Counted from the first letter of the stretch, positions 35,347 through 43,619 are shown. The stretch: 64,000 bases of DNA from Streptomyces sp. DH5 (GCF_020873915.1 NZ_JAHWGP010000029.1:36627-100626), one strand, 5' to 3'. Made by a program: numbers and translations. Notes: generated from the sequence alone by a model not told the origin.

Positions 35347-36290
35347 CCGCGCACCCCAGGCTGAGCATCGGCCTGCCCGTCTACAACGGCGAGGAGTACC
35401 TCGCCGAGGCGTTCGAGGCGCTGCTCGGACAGACCTACGAGGACTTCGAGCTGGTCGTCTCCGACAACGCCTCCACCGACGGCACCCGGGACATCTGCCG
35501 GACGTACGCGGCGAAGGACTCCCGCATCCGCTACATCCGGCTCACCCGGAACATCGGCGCCGCCCCGAACCACAACCACGTGTTCACCGAGTGCCGGGGC
35601 GAGCTGTTCAAGTGGGCCTCGCACGACGACCTGTACGCCCGGGACCTGCTGCGGGCCTGCGTCGAGGCACTGGACGAGCGGCCGGAGGTGATCCTCGCGC
35701 ACAGCGGCCAGGCGGTCATCGACGGCGACGGCAAGGTGAAGGTCCCCTACGCGTACGGGCTCGCCACCGACTCCCCGCACGCGCCGGAACGCTTCCGCAG
35801 CCTGCTGTTCGAACCCGGCGGCGACGACTTCTACGGCGTGATGCGGGCCGACGTGCTGCGCCGGGTGAAGCCGCACGACAGCTACCACCACGCGGACCGC
35901 ACGTTCGTCGCCGAGATCAACCTGCACGGCCCGTTCCACCAGGTGCCGGAGCTGCTGTACTTCCGCCGCGACCACCCCACCCGCGCCGAGCGGGCGAACC
36001 CCACCAAGCGCTCCCGGTGCGTCAACCTGGACCCGCGCCGGGCCGGGCCGCTGCACCCGACGCCCCGGCTGCTCGCCGAGTACGTGTGGGGCTTCGTCTC
36101 CGCGATCCGGCGGGCACCGCTCTCCGCCGCCGACCGGCGCGCCTGCTACCGCCACCTGGCCGCGTGGATGACGTCCCGGGTCCGGCCGGGCGCCGGCGAA
36201 CGGGTGGAGGACCGCGCCCCCGTCGACCCGGAACGGCTGGCCGTCTCCGTCGACGCCCTCGTCGCCGGCCGGGAAGGACGGCAGGCGTGA
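35343..36290 (+). CDS. Family 2 glycosyltransferase
   Basis: The 315-residue GT-A protein has LSIGLPVYNGEEYLAEAFEA at the N-terminus, VVSDNASTDGTRDIC for nucleotide binding and KWASHDDLYARDLL (DD in place of DxD) for metal binding. The remainder (YGVMRADVLRRVK, HADRTFVAEINLHG) is typical of small GT2 enzymes. There are no transmembrane helices. It adds a sugar on the cytoplasmic side. The ATG overlaps the flippase stop and its own stop overlaps the pyruvyl transferase (GTGA). Confidence 0.88.
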   Translation: MTAHPRLSIGLPVYNGEEYLAEAFEALLGQTYEDFELVVSDNASTDGTRDICRTYAAKDSRIRYIRLTRNIGAAPNHNHVFTECRGELFKWASHDDLYARDLLRACVEALDERPEVILAHSGQAVIDGDGKVKVPYAYGLATDSPHAPERFRSLLFEPGGDDFYGVMRADVLRRVKPHDSYHHADRTFVAEINLHGPFHQVPELLYFRRDHPTRAERANPTKRSRCVNLDPRRAGPLHPTPRLLAEYVWGFVSAIRRAPLSAADRRACYRHLAAWMTSRVRPGAGERVEDRAPVDPERLAVSVDALVAGREGRQA

Positions 36291-37501
36291 AACAGGTGCG
36301 CGTCGGGCTGTTCGGCCTGCTCGGCTCCGGCAACCTCGGCAACGACGGCTCACTGGAGGCCGTCCTCGGGTACCTGCGGCGCACGCGCCCCGAGGCCGTC
36401 GTGGACGCGCTGTGCGGCGGACCCGAGGCCGTCACCGCCCGGTACGGCATCCCCGCGACGCGGCTGCACTGGTACGGCGGGGAGTACCGGACCGCGTCGC
36501 GGGCGGGCGCGATCGCGGGCAAGGGGCTGGGCAAGCTCGTCGACGCCGTCCGCACCGCCGCCTGGGTGCGCCGCCACGACGTGGTGATCGTGCCGGGCAT
36601 GGGCGTCCTGGAGGCGACACTGCCGCTACGGCCGTGGGGCTTCCCGTACGCGCTGTTCCTGCTCTGCGCCAGCGGCAGACTGCTGGGCACGAAGGTGGCG
36701 CTGGTCGGTGTCGGCGCCGCCCCCATCGGCAGCCGGCCCACCCGGACCCTGGTGCGCTGGTCGGCTCGGCTCGCCACCCACCGTTCGTACCGGGACACCC
36801 TCTCCCGGGACGCGATGCGGGCGATGGGCGTGGACACCACCCGCGACGCGGTCCACCCCGACCTCGCCTTCGCCCTGCCGGCACCCGCGTCCGGCGAGGA
36901 CCGGCGGCCGGGCCTGGTCTGCGTCGGCGTCATGGACTTCCACGGCGGCGACGACGACCGCGACCGGGCCGGGGAGATCCACCGGCGCTACCTCGAGGGG
37001 ACGACCCGGTTCGTGCGCGCGCTGGTCGGGGAGGGCAGGCCGGTGCGGCTACTCACCGGCGACGCGTGCGACACGCGGGTGGTCGAGGCGATCCGCGACG
37101 CGGTGGACTCACCGCTGGTCACGGCCGCCGACGCCACCTCGCTGGCGGACCTGATGCGGGAGACGGCGGCCGCCGACGCCGTGGTGGCGACCCGCTACCA
37201 CAACCTGGTCTGCGCCCTGAAGGCCGGCACCCCGACGCTGGCGCTCAGTTACGCGGCCAAGAGCGACGCACTCATGGCCCGCATGGGCCTGGACGCCCAC
37301 TGCCACCCGGCCCGCGAGGTCGACGCCGACCGACTCCTCGAACAGTTCCGGTCGCTGGAGAAGCGGTCCGCCGAACTGCGGCGGACCCTGACCGAGCGGA
37401 ACCGGGCCGTCACCGAACAACTCGACCGCCGGCTCGCCGCGTTGACGGCGGCCCTCTTCCCCGAGACCGCCCCCTCCCACGCCCCGCAGGAGAGTGCATG
37501 A
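36287..37501 (+). CDS. Polysaccharide pyruvyl transferase family protein
   Basis: The protein is 404 residues from GTG 36287 (GTGA overlap). GLFGLLGSGNLGNDGSLEAV at the start, VVIVPGMGVLEATLPLRPWG, VAVVGVGAAPI-like KVALVGVGAAPIGSRP and VVATRYHNLVCALKAGTPTL near the C-terminus match the CsaB/PssK pyruvyl transferase fold. These enzymes transfer pyruvate from PEP to a sugar as a ketal and give the polymer acidic groups. Target and position are unknown. It is coupled to the epimerase-like gene. Confidence 0.83.
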   Translation: MKQVRVGLFGLLGSGNLGNDGSLEAVLGYLRRTRPEAVVDALCGGPEAVTARYGIPATRLHWYGGEYRTASRAGAIAGKGLGKLVDAVRTAAWVRRHDVVIVPGMGVLEATLPLRPWGFPYALFLLCASGRLLGTKVALVGVGAAPIGSRPTRTLVRWSARLATHRSYRDTLSRDAMRAMGVDTTRDAVHPDLAFALPAPASGEDRRPGLVCVGVMDFHGGDDDRDRAGEIHRRYLEGTTRFVRALVGEGRPVRLLTGDACDTRVVEAIRDAVDSPLVTAADATSLADLMRETAAADAVVATRYHNLVCALKAGTPTLALSYAAKSDALMARMGLDAHCHPAREVDADRLLEQFRSLEKRSAELRRTLTERNRAVTEQLDRRLAALTAALFPETAPSHAPQESA

Positions 37502-38049
37502 AAGCCACCGCCGTCCCGGCGATCGCCGGCGCGTACCTGTTCGAGCCGACACCGTACGCCGACGAACGCGGCTTCTTCTGCCGCACCTTCGACGCCGACG
37601 TGGTCCGCTCGGTGGGCCTCGACCCGGACGCCTTCGTCCAGGACAGCCTGTCCCGCTCGGTCCGGGGCGTCCTGCGCGGGCTGCACCTGCGCTCCGGCGA
37701 CGGCGAGGCGAAGCTGGTGCGGTGCTCGTACGGGAGGATCTTCGACGTCGTCGTGGACCTGCGGCCCGACTCCCCCACCTACCTGGGCCGGGCCACCTTC
37801 GAACTGTCCGGCGAGACACAGGCGACGCTGTACGTCCCGGCGGGCTGCGCGCACGGCTTCCAGGCACTGACGGACACCGCCGACACCTCGTACCGCATCG
37901 ACCGCCCGCACGACCCGGCCGAGGACGTGACGATCGCCTTCGACGACCCGGACCTCGCCATCGACTGGCCCCTGCCGGTCACGTCGACGTCCGCGCGGGA
38001 CCGTCGGGCGCCGAGCCTCGCCGAGGTGCTGAAGCAGAGGGAGAACTGA
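37498..38049 (+). CDS. dTDP-4-dehydrorhamnose 3,5-epimerase-like (RmlC-family) protein
   Basis: The 183-residue cupin starts at ATG 37498 (ATGA). GAYLFEPTPYADERGFFCRT, SRSVRGVLRGLHLR (catalytic-type His near 62), VDLRPDSPTYLG, YVPAGCAHGFQAL and the C-terminal DDPDLAIDWP match RmlC. RmlA, RmlB and RmlD are not in the window, so it either uses a keto-sugar made elsewhere or serves the local CDP-sugar route, as CDP-sugar epimerases do. The next gene begins 3 bp after its stop. Confidence 0.85.
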   Translation: MKATAVPAIAGAYLFEPTPYADERGFFCRTFDADVVRSVGLDPDAFVQDSLSRSVRGVLRGLHLRSGDGEAKLVRCSYGRIFDVVVDLRPDSPTYLGRATFELSGETQATLYVPAGCAHGFQALTDTADTSYRIDRPHDPAEDVTIAFDDPDLAIDWPLPVTSTSARDRRAPSLAEVLKQREN

Positions 38050-38052
38050 GGC

Positions 38053-39378
38053 GTGACCACCGAGGGATTCCGCCTGCCCCGCTCACGGGAGGCGAACGAG
38101 CGCCTGCACGCCCTGATCCCCGGGGGCGCGCACACCTACGCCAAGGGCGACGACCAGTACCCCGAACACCTGGCCCCGGTCATCAGCCACGGCCACGGCG
38201 CCCACGTGTGGGACGTCGACGGCAACCGCTACGTCGAGTACGGCTCCGGCCTGCGGTCGGTCAGCCTCGGCCACGCCCACCCGCGCGTGCTGGAGGCGGT
38301 GCGGCGCGAACTGGACCGGGGCGGCAACTTCGTCCGCCCGTCCCTGCTGGAGGCCGAGGCGGCGGAACGCTTCCTCGCCACCGTGCCGACCGCCGAGATG
38401 GTCAAGTTCGCCAAGAACGGCTCCGACGCCACCACCGCCGCGGTGCGCCTGGCCCGCGCCGCCACCGGACGCCCCCGGGTGGCCCTCTGCGCCGACCACC
38501 CGTTCTTCTCCGTCGACGACTGGTTCATCGGCACCACCCCGATGTCCGCCGGCATCCCGGCGGCGACCACCGACCTCACCGTGGGCTTCCCCTACGGCGA
38601 CCTGGCCGCCACGGAGGCGCTGCTCACCCGGTACGAGGGCGAGATCGCCTGCCTGATCCTCGAACCCGCCACCCACACCGAGCCCCCGCCCGGCTACCTC
38701 GCCGGCCTGCGCGCCCTGGCCGACCGGCACGGCTGCGTCCTGGTCTTCGACGAGATGATCACCGGTTTCCGCTGGTCCGAGGCCGGCGCCCAGGGCCTGT
38801 ACGGCGTCGTCCCCGACCTTTCCACGTTCGGCAAGGCGCTGGGCAACGGGTTCGCCGTCTCCGCGCTGGCCGGGCGCCGCGAACTGATGGAACGGGGCGG
38901 GCTGCGCCACTCCGGTGAGCGGGTGTTCCTGCTGTCCACCACGCACGGTGCGGAGACGCACTCCCTGGCCGCCGCGATGGCCGTGCAGGCCACCTACGCC
39001 GAGGAGGGCGTCACCGCGCGGCTGCACGCCCTCGGCGAGCGGCTGGCCGCCGGGGTCCGCGACGCGGCGGCCGCCATGGGCGTCGGCGACCACGTCGTCG
39101 TCCGGGGCCGGGCCAGCAACCTGGTCTTCGCCACCCTCGACGGGAAACGGCAGCCGTCCCAGGAGTACCGCACGCTGTTCCTGCGCCACCTCCTCACGGG
39201 CGGGGTGCTGGCCCCCTCCTTCGTGGTGAGCGCCGCACTCACCGACGCCGACATCGACCACACCGTCGACGTGGTGGCCCAGGCGTGCGCGGTGTACCGG
39301 AAGGCCCTGGACGCGGGCGACCCGACACCCTGGCTGGGGGGACGGCCGGTGAAGCCGGTGTTCCGGGCACGCGCCTGA
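38053..39378 (+). CDS. Glutamate-1-semialdehyde aminomutase-like PLP aminotransferase
   Basis: The 441-residue class III PLP enzyme starts at GTG 38053. RLHALIPGGAHTYAKGDDQY, FAKNGSDATTAAVRLARAAT, LVFDEMITGFRWSEAGAQGL and LSTFGKALGNGFAVSALAGR (PLP lysine near 260) identify the fold. HemL-like aminotransferases in polysaccharide clusters act on keto sugars or side-chain acids rather than on heme precursors. As the last gene of the run it probably supplies an amino group for the unusual sugar or its acyl substituent. A role in tetrapyrrole synthesis is unlikely given the context. Confidence 0.83.
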   Translation: MTTEGFRLPRSREANERLHALIPGGAHTYAKGDDQYPEHLAPVISHGHGAHVWDVDGNRYVEYGSGLRSVSLGHAHPRVLEAVRRELDRGGNFVRPSLLEAEAAERFLATVPTAEMVKFAKNGSDATTAAVRLARAATGRPRVALCADHPFFSVDDWFIGTTPMSAGIPAATTDLTVGFPYGDLAATEALLTRYEGEIACLILEPATHTEPPPGYLAGLRALADRHGCVLVFDEMITGFRWSEAGAQGLYGVVPDLSTFGKALGNGFAVSALAGRRELMERGGLRHSGERVFLLSTTHGAETHSLAAAMAVQATYAEEGVTARLHALGERLAAGVRDAAAAMGVGDHVVVRGRASNLVFATLDGKRQPSQEYRTLFLRHLLTGGVLAPSFVVSAALTDADIDHTVDVVAQACAVYRKALDAGDPTPWLGGRPVKPVFRARA

Positions 39379-39385
39379 CGAGCCG

Positions 39386-40072
39386 TCAGATGTGTGATCG
39401 GCCGGTGCCGTTCAGGGCCGGACGGCCGCCCTCTCCGGCGGCCGTCCGGCCGGCCAGCCGGGCGATCGCCGGCACCACCGCCAGCGCGGTGCACCACCCG
39501 CCGAGGACGTCGCTCGGATAGTGGGCGCCGAGGGCCACCTGCGCCCAGCCCATGGCTCCCCCGGCGACCAGCGCCGCGCCGAGCACGAGTGCCGTACCGG
39601 CCGTCCTGCCGAGGCCGAGCCGGCCGGCCGCGAGCAACGCCACCACGAGGGCGTACGCGGTGAGGAAGGCGGTGTGCCCACTGGGGTAGGACAGGTTCTC
39701 GTCGCCGTGGATGGTGCGCCCCACCAGCGGCTTGAGCAGCTTCGTCACCCCCACGGCCGTCCCGGTGCCGGCCACGACGAGCACCGCCGCCCGAGGAGAC
39801 CGCAGCAGCAGGCACCCCGTCACGGCGGCCACGACCAGCACCGCCGCCCCCACCGGCTCGCCCAGGAAGTCCGTGGCCAGGGCGGCCTTCCGCCACGACG
39901 GCCCCGCACCCTCCACCGCCGCCGACACCCGCGCGTCCACCGCGCCGGGTTCGCCGTCACCCGCGTACAGGGTGCCGAGCACGACGACCACGAGCGCGGC
40001 GAGCACCGCGCACCACCCCGGCCACCCCCGCAGCGACGGGAGCAGCGACTCCCGCCCCGACCGGCCGGTCAC
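39386..40072 (-). CDS. PAP2-family phosphatase
   Basis: The 228-residue membrane enzyme uses GTG 40072; the longer upstream reading frame is not protein-like. The three phosphatase motifs are present: KLLKPLVGRTIHG (K-x6-R), YPSGHTAFLTAYALV and GAHYPSDVLGGWC. About six helices are visible. PAP2 membrane enzymes dephosphorylate lipid pyrophosphates such as undecaprenyl-PP. Convergent with the end of the exopolysaccharide operon, it could recycle the lipid carrier, but that is inference. Confidence 0.87.
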   Translation of the reverse strand: MTGRSGRESLLPSLRGWPGWCAVLAALVVVVLGTLYAGDGEPGAVDARVSAAVEGAGPSWRKAALATDFLGEPVGAAVLVVAAVTGCLLLRSPRAAVLVVAGTGTAVGVTKLLKPLVGRTIHGDENLSYPSGHTAFLTAYALVVALLAAGRLGLGRTAGTALVLGAALVAGGAMGWAQVALGAHYPSDVLGGWCTALAVVPAIARLAGRTAAGEGGRPALNGTGRSHI

Positions 40073-40284
40073 CCCGCCACCACACGCCCTTCGGCCGTCG
40101 GATGCCCACGGTGCATGGCTTGCACGGCGGCCGCCGGCCGAGGCGGACACCCCGTCCCGCACCGCCGATCCCCTGCCGTGGCCCTCACGACTCCCCCGTA
40201 TGTGGCTCCACTTGACCGACCCGGCACGCGGGCCGGCTCCGGCCGGGCGATCGTACGTCACCGACGCCGCCCGTCGTTATGCAC

Positions 40285-40314
40285 ATGACGTTCGCCGGTG
40301 CCCGGTCCTAGGGT
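40285..40314 (+). promoter_or_regulatory. Candidate promoter of the vat-vgb operon
   Basis: ATGACG (40285-40290), an 18-bp spacer and TAGGGT (40309-40314) match a typical Streptomyces vegetative promoter (TTGACN, 18 bp, TAGNNT). The predicted start near 40321 would leave an almost leaderless 34-codon ORF at 40329. Confidence 0.45.
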
Positions 40315-40328
40315 GGTGACGAAGGATC

Positions 40329-40433
40329 ATGACAGTGAAGGGCGTTCCACCCGGCCCGGCCGCGACGAGCCGGCCGGGCCCTCCCGGTCATGGTCACCGA
40401 GCGGATTCCATCCCACCAGGAGCCGGACGTTGA
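40329..40433 (+). CDS. Candidate regulatory leader peptide (34 codons) of the vat-vgb operon
   Basis: ATG 40329 opens a Pro/Gly-rich 34-residue frame ([17 protein letters not shown]...) that ends TGA at 40431-40433, overlapping the TTG start of the acetyltransferase as TTGA. A perfect 10-bp GC hairpin (GGCCCGGCCG 40353-40362, CGGCCGGGCC 40371-40380, 8-nt loop) lies inside it. Leader peptides with hairpins control many ribosome-targeting-drug resistance genes by stalling. The predicted transcript starts only about 8 nt upstream, as in leaderless Streptomyces messages. The function is inferred from layout only; chance occurrence of a short open frame in GC-rich DNA is possible. Confidence 0.45.
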   Translation: MTVKGVPPGPAATSRPGPPGHGHRADSIPPGAGR

Positions 40434-41083
40434 CACCTGATCCCCTGACCCTCCACCCGCTGCCGGCCCACGACAGGGTGGTGTTCCTCAAACCACTGGT
40501 CCGCTCCCCGAAGATCGTCGTCGGCGAGTACACGTACTACGACGACCCGGAAGCCGCCACCGACTTCGAGCACCGCAACGTGCTCTACGCCTACGGACCG
40601 GAGCGGCTCGTCATCGGCAGGTACTGCGCCATCGCCATGGGCACCCGGTTCCTGATGGCCGGTGCCGAACACCCGACGATGGGCGTGTCCACCTTCCCGT
40701 TCACCATGTTCGGCGGGGAGTGGGCCGAGCGGACCCTCGACATCGTCACCGGTATGCCGAGCCGGGGCGACACCGTGGTCGGCAACGACGTCTGGCTCGG
40801 CCACGGGGCCACCGTCCTGCCCGGCGTGCGCATCGGTGACGGAGCCGTCGTCGCCGCCGGGGCGGTCGTCACCGCGGACGTCCCGCCGTACACGATCGTC
40901 GGTGGCAACCCGGCCCGCCGGATCCGGCAGCGGTTCGACGACGCCGACGTCGACCGGCTGCTGAGGGCCGCCTGGTGGAACTGGCCGACCGAGCTGGTCA
41001 CCGCACACGCCCGCACCATCATGGCGGGCACCCCGTCCGACATCGCCCGCATCGCCGCCGACCACGGACTGGAGACGAGATGA
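40430..41083 (+). CDS. vat: Vat-family (streptogramin A) xenobiotic acetyltransferase
   Basis: The protein is 217 residues from TTG 40430, preceded by AGGAG at ideal spacing. It is a left-handed beta-helix acyltransferase. [40 protein letters not shown] (catalytic-type His81), [33 protein letters not shown] and [13 protein letters not shown]...WWNWP closely follow VatD-type proteins. These acetylate group A streptogramins with acetyl-CoA. Length and the C-terminal WWNWP motif fit Vat rather than generic CatB-like enzymes. Its stop overlaps the Vgb start (ATGA), so resistance to both streptogramin components is encoded together. Confidence 0.85.
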   Translation: MTPDPLTLHPLPAHDRVVFLKPLVRSPKIVVGEYTYYDDPEAATDFEHRNVLYAYGPERLVIGRYCAIAMGTRFLMAGAEHPTMGVSTFPFTMFGGEWAERTLDIVTGMPSRGDTVVGNDVWLGHGATVLPGVRIGDGAVVAAGAVVTADVPPYTIVGGNPARRIRQRFDDADVDRLLRAAWWNWPTELVTAHARTIMAGTPSDIARIAADHGLETR

Positions 41084-41976
41084 CGAACGTGTCGATCGAG
41101 GAACACCCGGTGGACGTCGGCGGCGGACCGTACGCGATCACCACCGGACCCGACGGGGCGCTGTGGTACACGCTGGTCCACGGTGGCCGGATCGGCCGGC
41201 TCGTACCCGGCGGCGAACCCGAGAGCCACCCGCTCGACCAGGACTGCGGGCCGACGGTCATCACCCCCGGTCCGGACGGGGCCCTGTGGTTCACCGAGTA
41301 CCGCGCCCACCGCATCGGCCGCATCACCACCGGGGGCGACGTCACCGAACACCCCCTGCCCACCGCCGGATGCGGGCCGTTCGGCATCGCGGCGGGCCCC
41401 GACGGGGCGCTGTGGTTCACCGAGACCACCGCCGACCGCATCGGCCGCATCACCACCGGCGGTGAGGTCACCGAGTTCCCGCTCCCGGTCGCCGGCGCGT
41501 TCCCGTCCGCGATCACCGCGGGGCCGGACGGCGGAATGTGGTTCACCATGAACCAGGCCGACGCCGTCGGGCGGATCGGCACCGACGGCACGATCACCGT
41601 CCACCCGCTGCCCACCACGGGCTCGGCACCGGTCGGCATCACCCTCGGACCGGACGGTGCCCTCTGGTACGTCGCGATCGCCGCCGGTCACATCGGCCGC
41701 GTCACCACCGAGGGCGAGGTCACCGAGTTCCCGCTGCCCGACCGCGCCGGCCGGCCGCACGCCGTCACCGCGGGCGCCGACGGAACCCTGTGGTTCACGG
41801 AGTGGGGCGGCAACCGGGTCGGCTCCGTCACCACCGAAGGCGTCATCGAGACACACGACCTGCCCACGCCCGGCTCGGAGCCGCACGGCATCACCCTCGG
41901 CCCCGACGGCGCCGTGTGGACGGCACTGGAGACCGGCTCCCTCGCCCGTATCACCGCGGCACCCGCCACACCCTGA
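41080..41976 (+). CDS. vgb: Virginiamycin B lyase (streptogramin B lyase)
   Basis: This 298-residue seven-bladed propeller is built of repeats like [20 protein letters not shown] and [15 protein letters not shown]. Residues matching the characterised Vgb active site are present: His227 (RPHAVTAG), Glu241 (LWFTEWGGN), His269 (SEPHGITLG) and Glu284 (ALETGS). Vgb linearises group B streptogramins by an elimination reaction that needs Mg2+. Coupling to a Vat-type gene makes a cassette covering both synergistic drug components. Many actinobacteria carry Vgb-like propellers of unknown use; the neighbour strengthens the assignment. Confidence 0.88.
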   Translation: MTNVSIEEHPVDVGGGPYAITTGPDGALWYTLVHGGRIGRLVPGGEPESHPLDQDCGPTVITPGPDGALWFTEYRAHRIGRITTGGDVTEHPLPTAGCGPFGIAAGPDGALWFTETTADRIGRITTGGEVTEFPLPVAGAFPSAITAGPDGGMWFTMNQADAVGRIGTDGTITVHPLPTTGSAPVGITLGPDGALWYVAIAAGHIGRVTTEGEVTEFPLPDRAGRPHAVTAGADGTLWFTEWGGNRVGSVTTEGVIETHDLPTPGSEPHGITLGPDGAVWTALETGSLARITAAPATP

Positions 41977-42087
41977 CGAGGCCGATGAGGGGCACGGCGG
42001 CCACGGCCCCGATGTCACCGGCCCGCCCAGCACCCCGACGAAGTGATCTCTGAGCCCGGCCCGCACACCCCAGCGCGAAAGGACCCC

Positions 42088-42762
42088 ATGACACACACCG
42101 CCACCGACCCCGGCGCCGAATTCGACCGGCAGGTCCGCACGCTCGTCGAACGGGACTGGCCTTCGACGGCCCACCTGACTCCGGAACGCTTCACCACCCT
42201 GGTCGCGCCCTTACGTGGCCTCGTCACCGACATCACCGACATCGCGGACGGCGCGTGGGCACCGGAGACGGGGCGCGTCCCCTTCCTGCTCGTGGTCACG
42301 CGGGACGTCGTCCCGATCGAGCAGACGATGGCGCGCACCACCCTCCACGGAAGGAACGTGCCGGGATTCGTGGACCGGTCCTTCGAGCCCGGCGCCCTCG
42401 AGCGGTTCGTCGCCGTCGAGGAGACCCGCCTTCCCGACCCGCGCGCCTACCTGCTGTTCGACGTCGAGCGCGGGGAGGAGTTCTGCGGTGCCGTGCCCAA
42501 GGACGCCATGGACACCATCGCCGCCCGGGGACGCTCCCCACTCACCATCGAGGAAGGGGTCGCGCTGATCACCCTCTTCCCCGAGCTCCTGGTCAAGAAC
42601 AAGTGCTTCTCGCTGGGCGGTTCACGCTCCGGCGACCGGCGGGTCCCGGCGATCTGGATCAGCCGGCACGCTCCGAAACTTGGCTGGTGCTGGGAAGGAA
42701 ACCCGCATACCTGGCTGGGCATGGCCTCGGCCGGCTCCCGCCATGCCGCAACCCAGCGGTAG
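42088..42762 (+). CDS. DUF5701-family protein
   Basis: The 224-residue soluble protein starts at ATG 42088 after GAAAGGA; an in-frame GTG-type start at 42043 lacks a ribosome site. RTTLHGRNVPGFVDRSFEPG, EEGVALITLFPELLVKNKCF, GDRRVPAIWISRHAPKLGWC and WEGNPHTWLGMASAGSR match the DUF5701 family of actinobacteria. No catalytic motif or membrane segment is evident. It lies about 110 bp after vgb with its own ribosome site and is convergent with the winged-helix gene. The function is unknown. Confidence 0.78.
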   Translation: MTHTATDPGAEFDRQVRTLVERDWPSTAHLTPERFTTLVAPLRGLVTDITDIADGAWAPETGRVPFLLVVTRDVVPIEQTMARTTLHGRNVPGFVDRSFEPGALERFVAVEETRLPDPRAYLLFDVERGEEFCGAVPKDAMDTIAARGRSPLTIEEGVALITLFPELLVKNKCFSLGGSRSGDRRVPAIWISRHAPKLGWCWEGNPHTWLGMASAGSRHAATQR

Positions 42763-42815
42763 CGCCGGGACGTGCCTGATCAAGGCTGTCGGTCCCGGCG
42801 GCCTCGGCGGCGTCA

Positions 42816-42843
42816 CCTGGGCCGGCGGGGTTACCGGCCTAGG
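42816..42843. terminator. Bidirectional hairpin between convergent genes
   Basis: CCTGGGCCGG (42816-42825) pairs with CCGGCCTAGG (42834-42843) with one mismatch and an 8-nt loop. It overlaps the stop of the reverse gene and lies about 50 bp after the forward gene. No U-tract follows, as is usual for GC-rich actinobacterial terminators. Confidence 0.5.
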
Positions 42844-43139
42844 TCCGCCTGCACGACCTTCCGCAGTTCTTCGAGGTACTCCTGGAACCGCTCGCGCCCC
42901 GAGGGCGAGAGCCGGACCCTTGTGACGGCGTGCCGGCGCTCCCGGAACTTGGCGATCTCCACGAGCCCCTCCTTCTCCAGAATCCCCAGCTGGCGGGAGA
43001 GCTCCGAGGTCGTCAGTTCCAACGCCTCCTGCAATGCGGAGAAGTTGACCTGCTGCACATGACGGAGCGCGCCGAGGATGGCGAGCCTGTTCGGTGAATG
43101 CATCACCGTCGACAGGCGGGTACGCGGTTGCGGCGTCAC
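42831..43139 (-). CDS. Winged-helix transcriptional regulator (HTH_34/ArsR-MarR-like)
   Basis: The 102-residue protein starts at 43139. LSTVMHSPNRLAILGALRHV, VNFSALQEALELTTSELSRQ and LEKEGLVEIAKFRERRHAVT form a winged helix in the HTH_34 group; the tail is a dimerisation helix. There are no metal or drug ligand residues to name. It lies 1 bp after the small membrane gene on the same strand, so the two form an operon. The dyad at 43597-43619 is its likely target. Confidence 0.82.
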   Translation of the reverse strand: MTPQPRTRLSTVMHSPNRLAILGALRHVQQVNFSALQEALELTTSELSRQLGILEKEGLVEIAKFRERRHAVTRVRLSPSGRERFQEYLEELRKVVQADLGR

Positions 43140-43140
43140 G

Positions 43141-43524
43141 CTAGCGCCTCCAGCGCAGGACGAGGTAGACCGCCGGCACGAGCGCCGGCACCGCCGCCGA
43201 CACGCACGCGGCGGCCGGATCCGCGGGGTTGTCCCACAGCACCTTGAGCCCGGGAATCGCCAGCGTCACCGGAGCGAACAGGAACACGGCCTCCTCGGCC
43301 TTCGTGTGCGGCCTCTGGCCGGGCGCCCTGAGATGGGACCACCGCCAGCGCAGCACGAGTGCGAGCGCCCCCACGAGGACGACGCAGCCGAGCAGTACGG
43401 GAACACTGTTCGCGCCCGCCGCCGCGAGCACCGCGAAGAGTGCGACCGCCGACAGCACCCCGAGCGCCCGCTCGCCCGGTGCTGCGGCCTTCGTCAGTGC
43501 CGGAGCCTCGTCGATGACCCGCAA
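43141..43524 (-). CDS. Small membrane protein, first gene of the winged-helix operon
   Basis: The 127-residue protein has four predicted helices (GVLSAVALFAVLAAAGANSV, VLLGCVVLVGALALVLRW, VFLFAPVTLAIPGLKVLW, AAVPALVPAVYLVLRW). The only start after the in-frame TAG is TTG 43524, with a poor ribosome site. In Streptomyces, short membrane proteins are commonly paired with this regulator type. A sequencing error or a frameshift near 43530-43560 could hide a longer N-terminus, because ATG 43553 opens a frame that stops after nine codons. The role is unknown. Confidence 0.6.
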   Translation of the reverse strand: MRVIDEAPALTKAAAPGERALGVLSAVALFAVLAAAGANSVPVLLGCVVLVGALALVLRWRWSHLRAPGQRPHTKAEEAVFLFAPVTLAIPGLKVLWDNPADPAAACVSAAVPALVPAVYLVLRWRR

Positions 43525-43596
43525 CTACTCTGCGGAATCCGGTTCCCGCCCCATGGACGACCTCCATCCATCGTGTTGCGCCGCCAAAATACGCAC

Positions 43597-43619
43597 CTAG
43601 TTTCCAAAAGTGAAACTAG
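43597..43619. promoter_or_regulatory. Operator: CTAGTTTC-N7-GAAACTAG dyad
   Basis: A perfect 8-bp inverted repeat, CTAGTTTC (43597-43604) and GAAACTAG (43612-43619), lies about 75 bp upstream of the membrane protein/winged-helix operon. It is AT-rich against the local background, and its spacing suits a winged-helix dimer, so autoregulation is likely. Confidence 0.65.

Noticed and set aside
43136-43567. A 143-codon reverse frame starting at ATG 43567
   Set aside because: Its Arg/Gly-rich translation is a shadow of the four-helix membrane protein in the neighbouring frame, which has clear hydrophobic segments.
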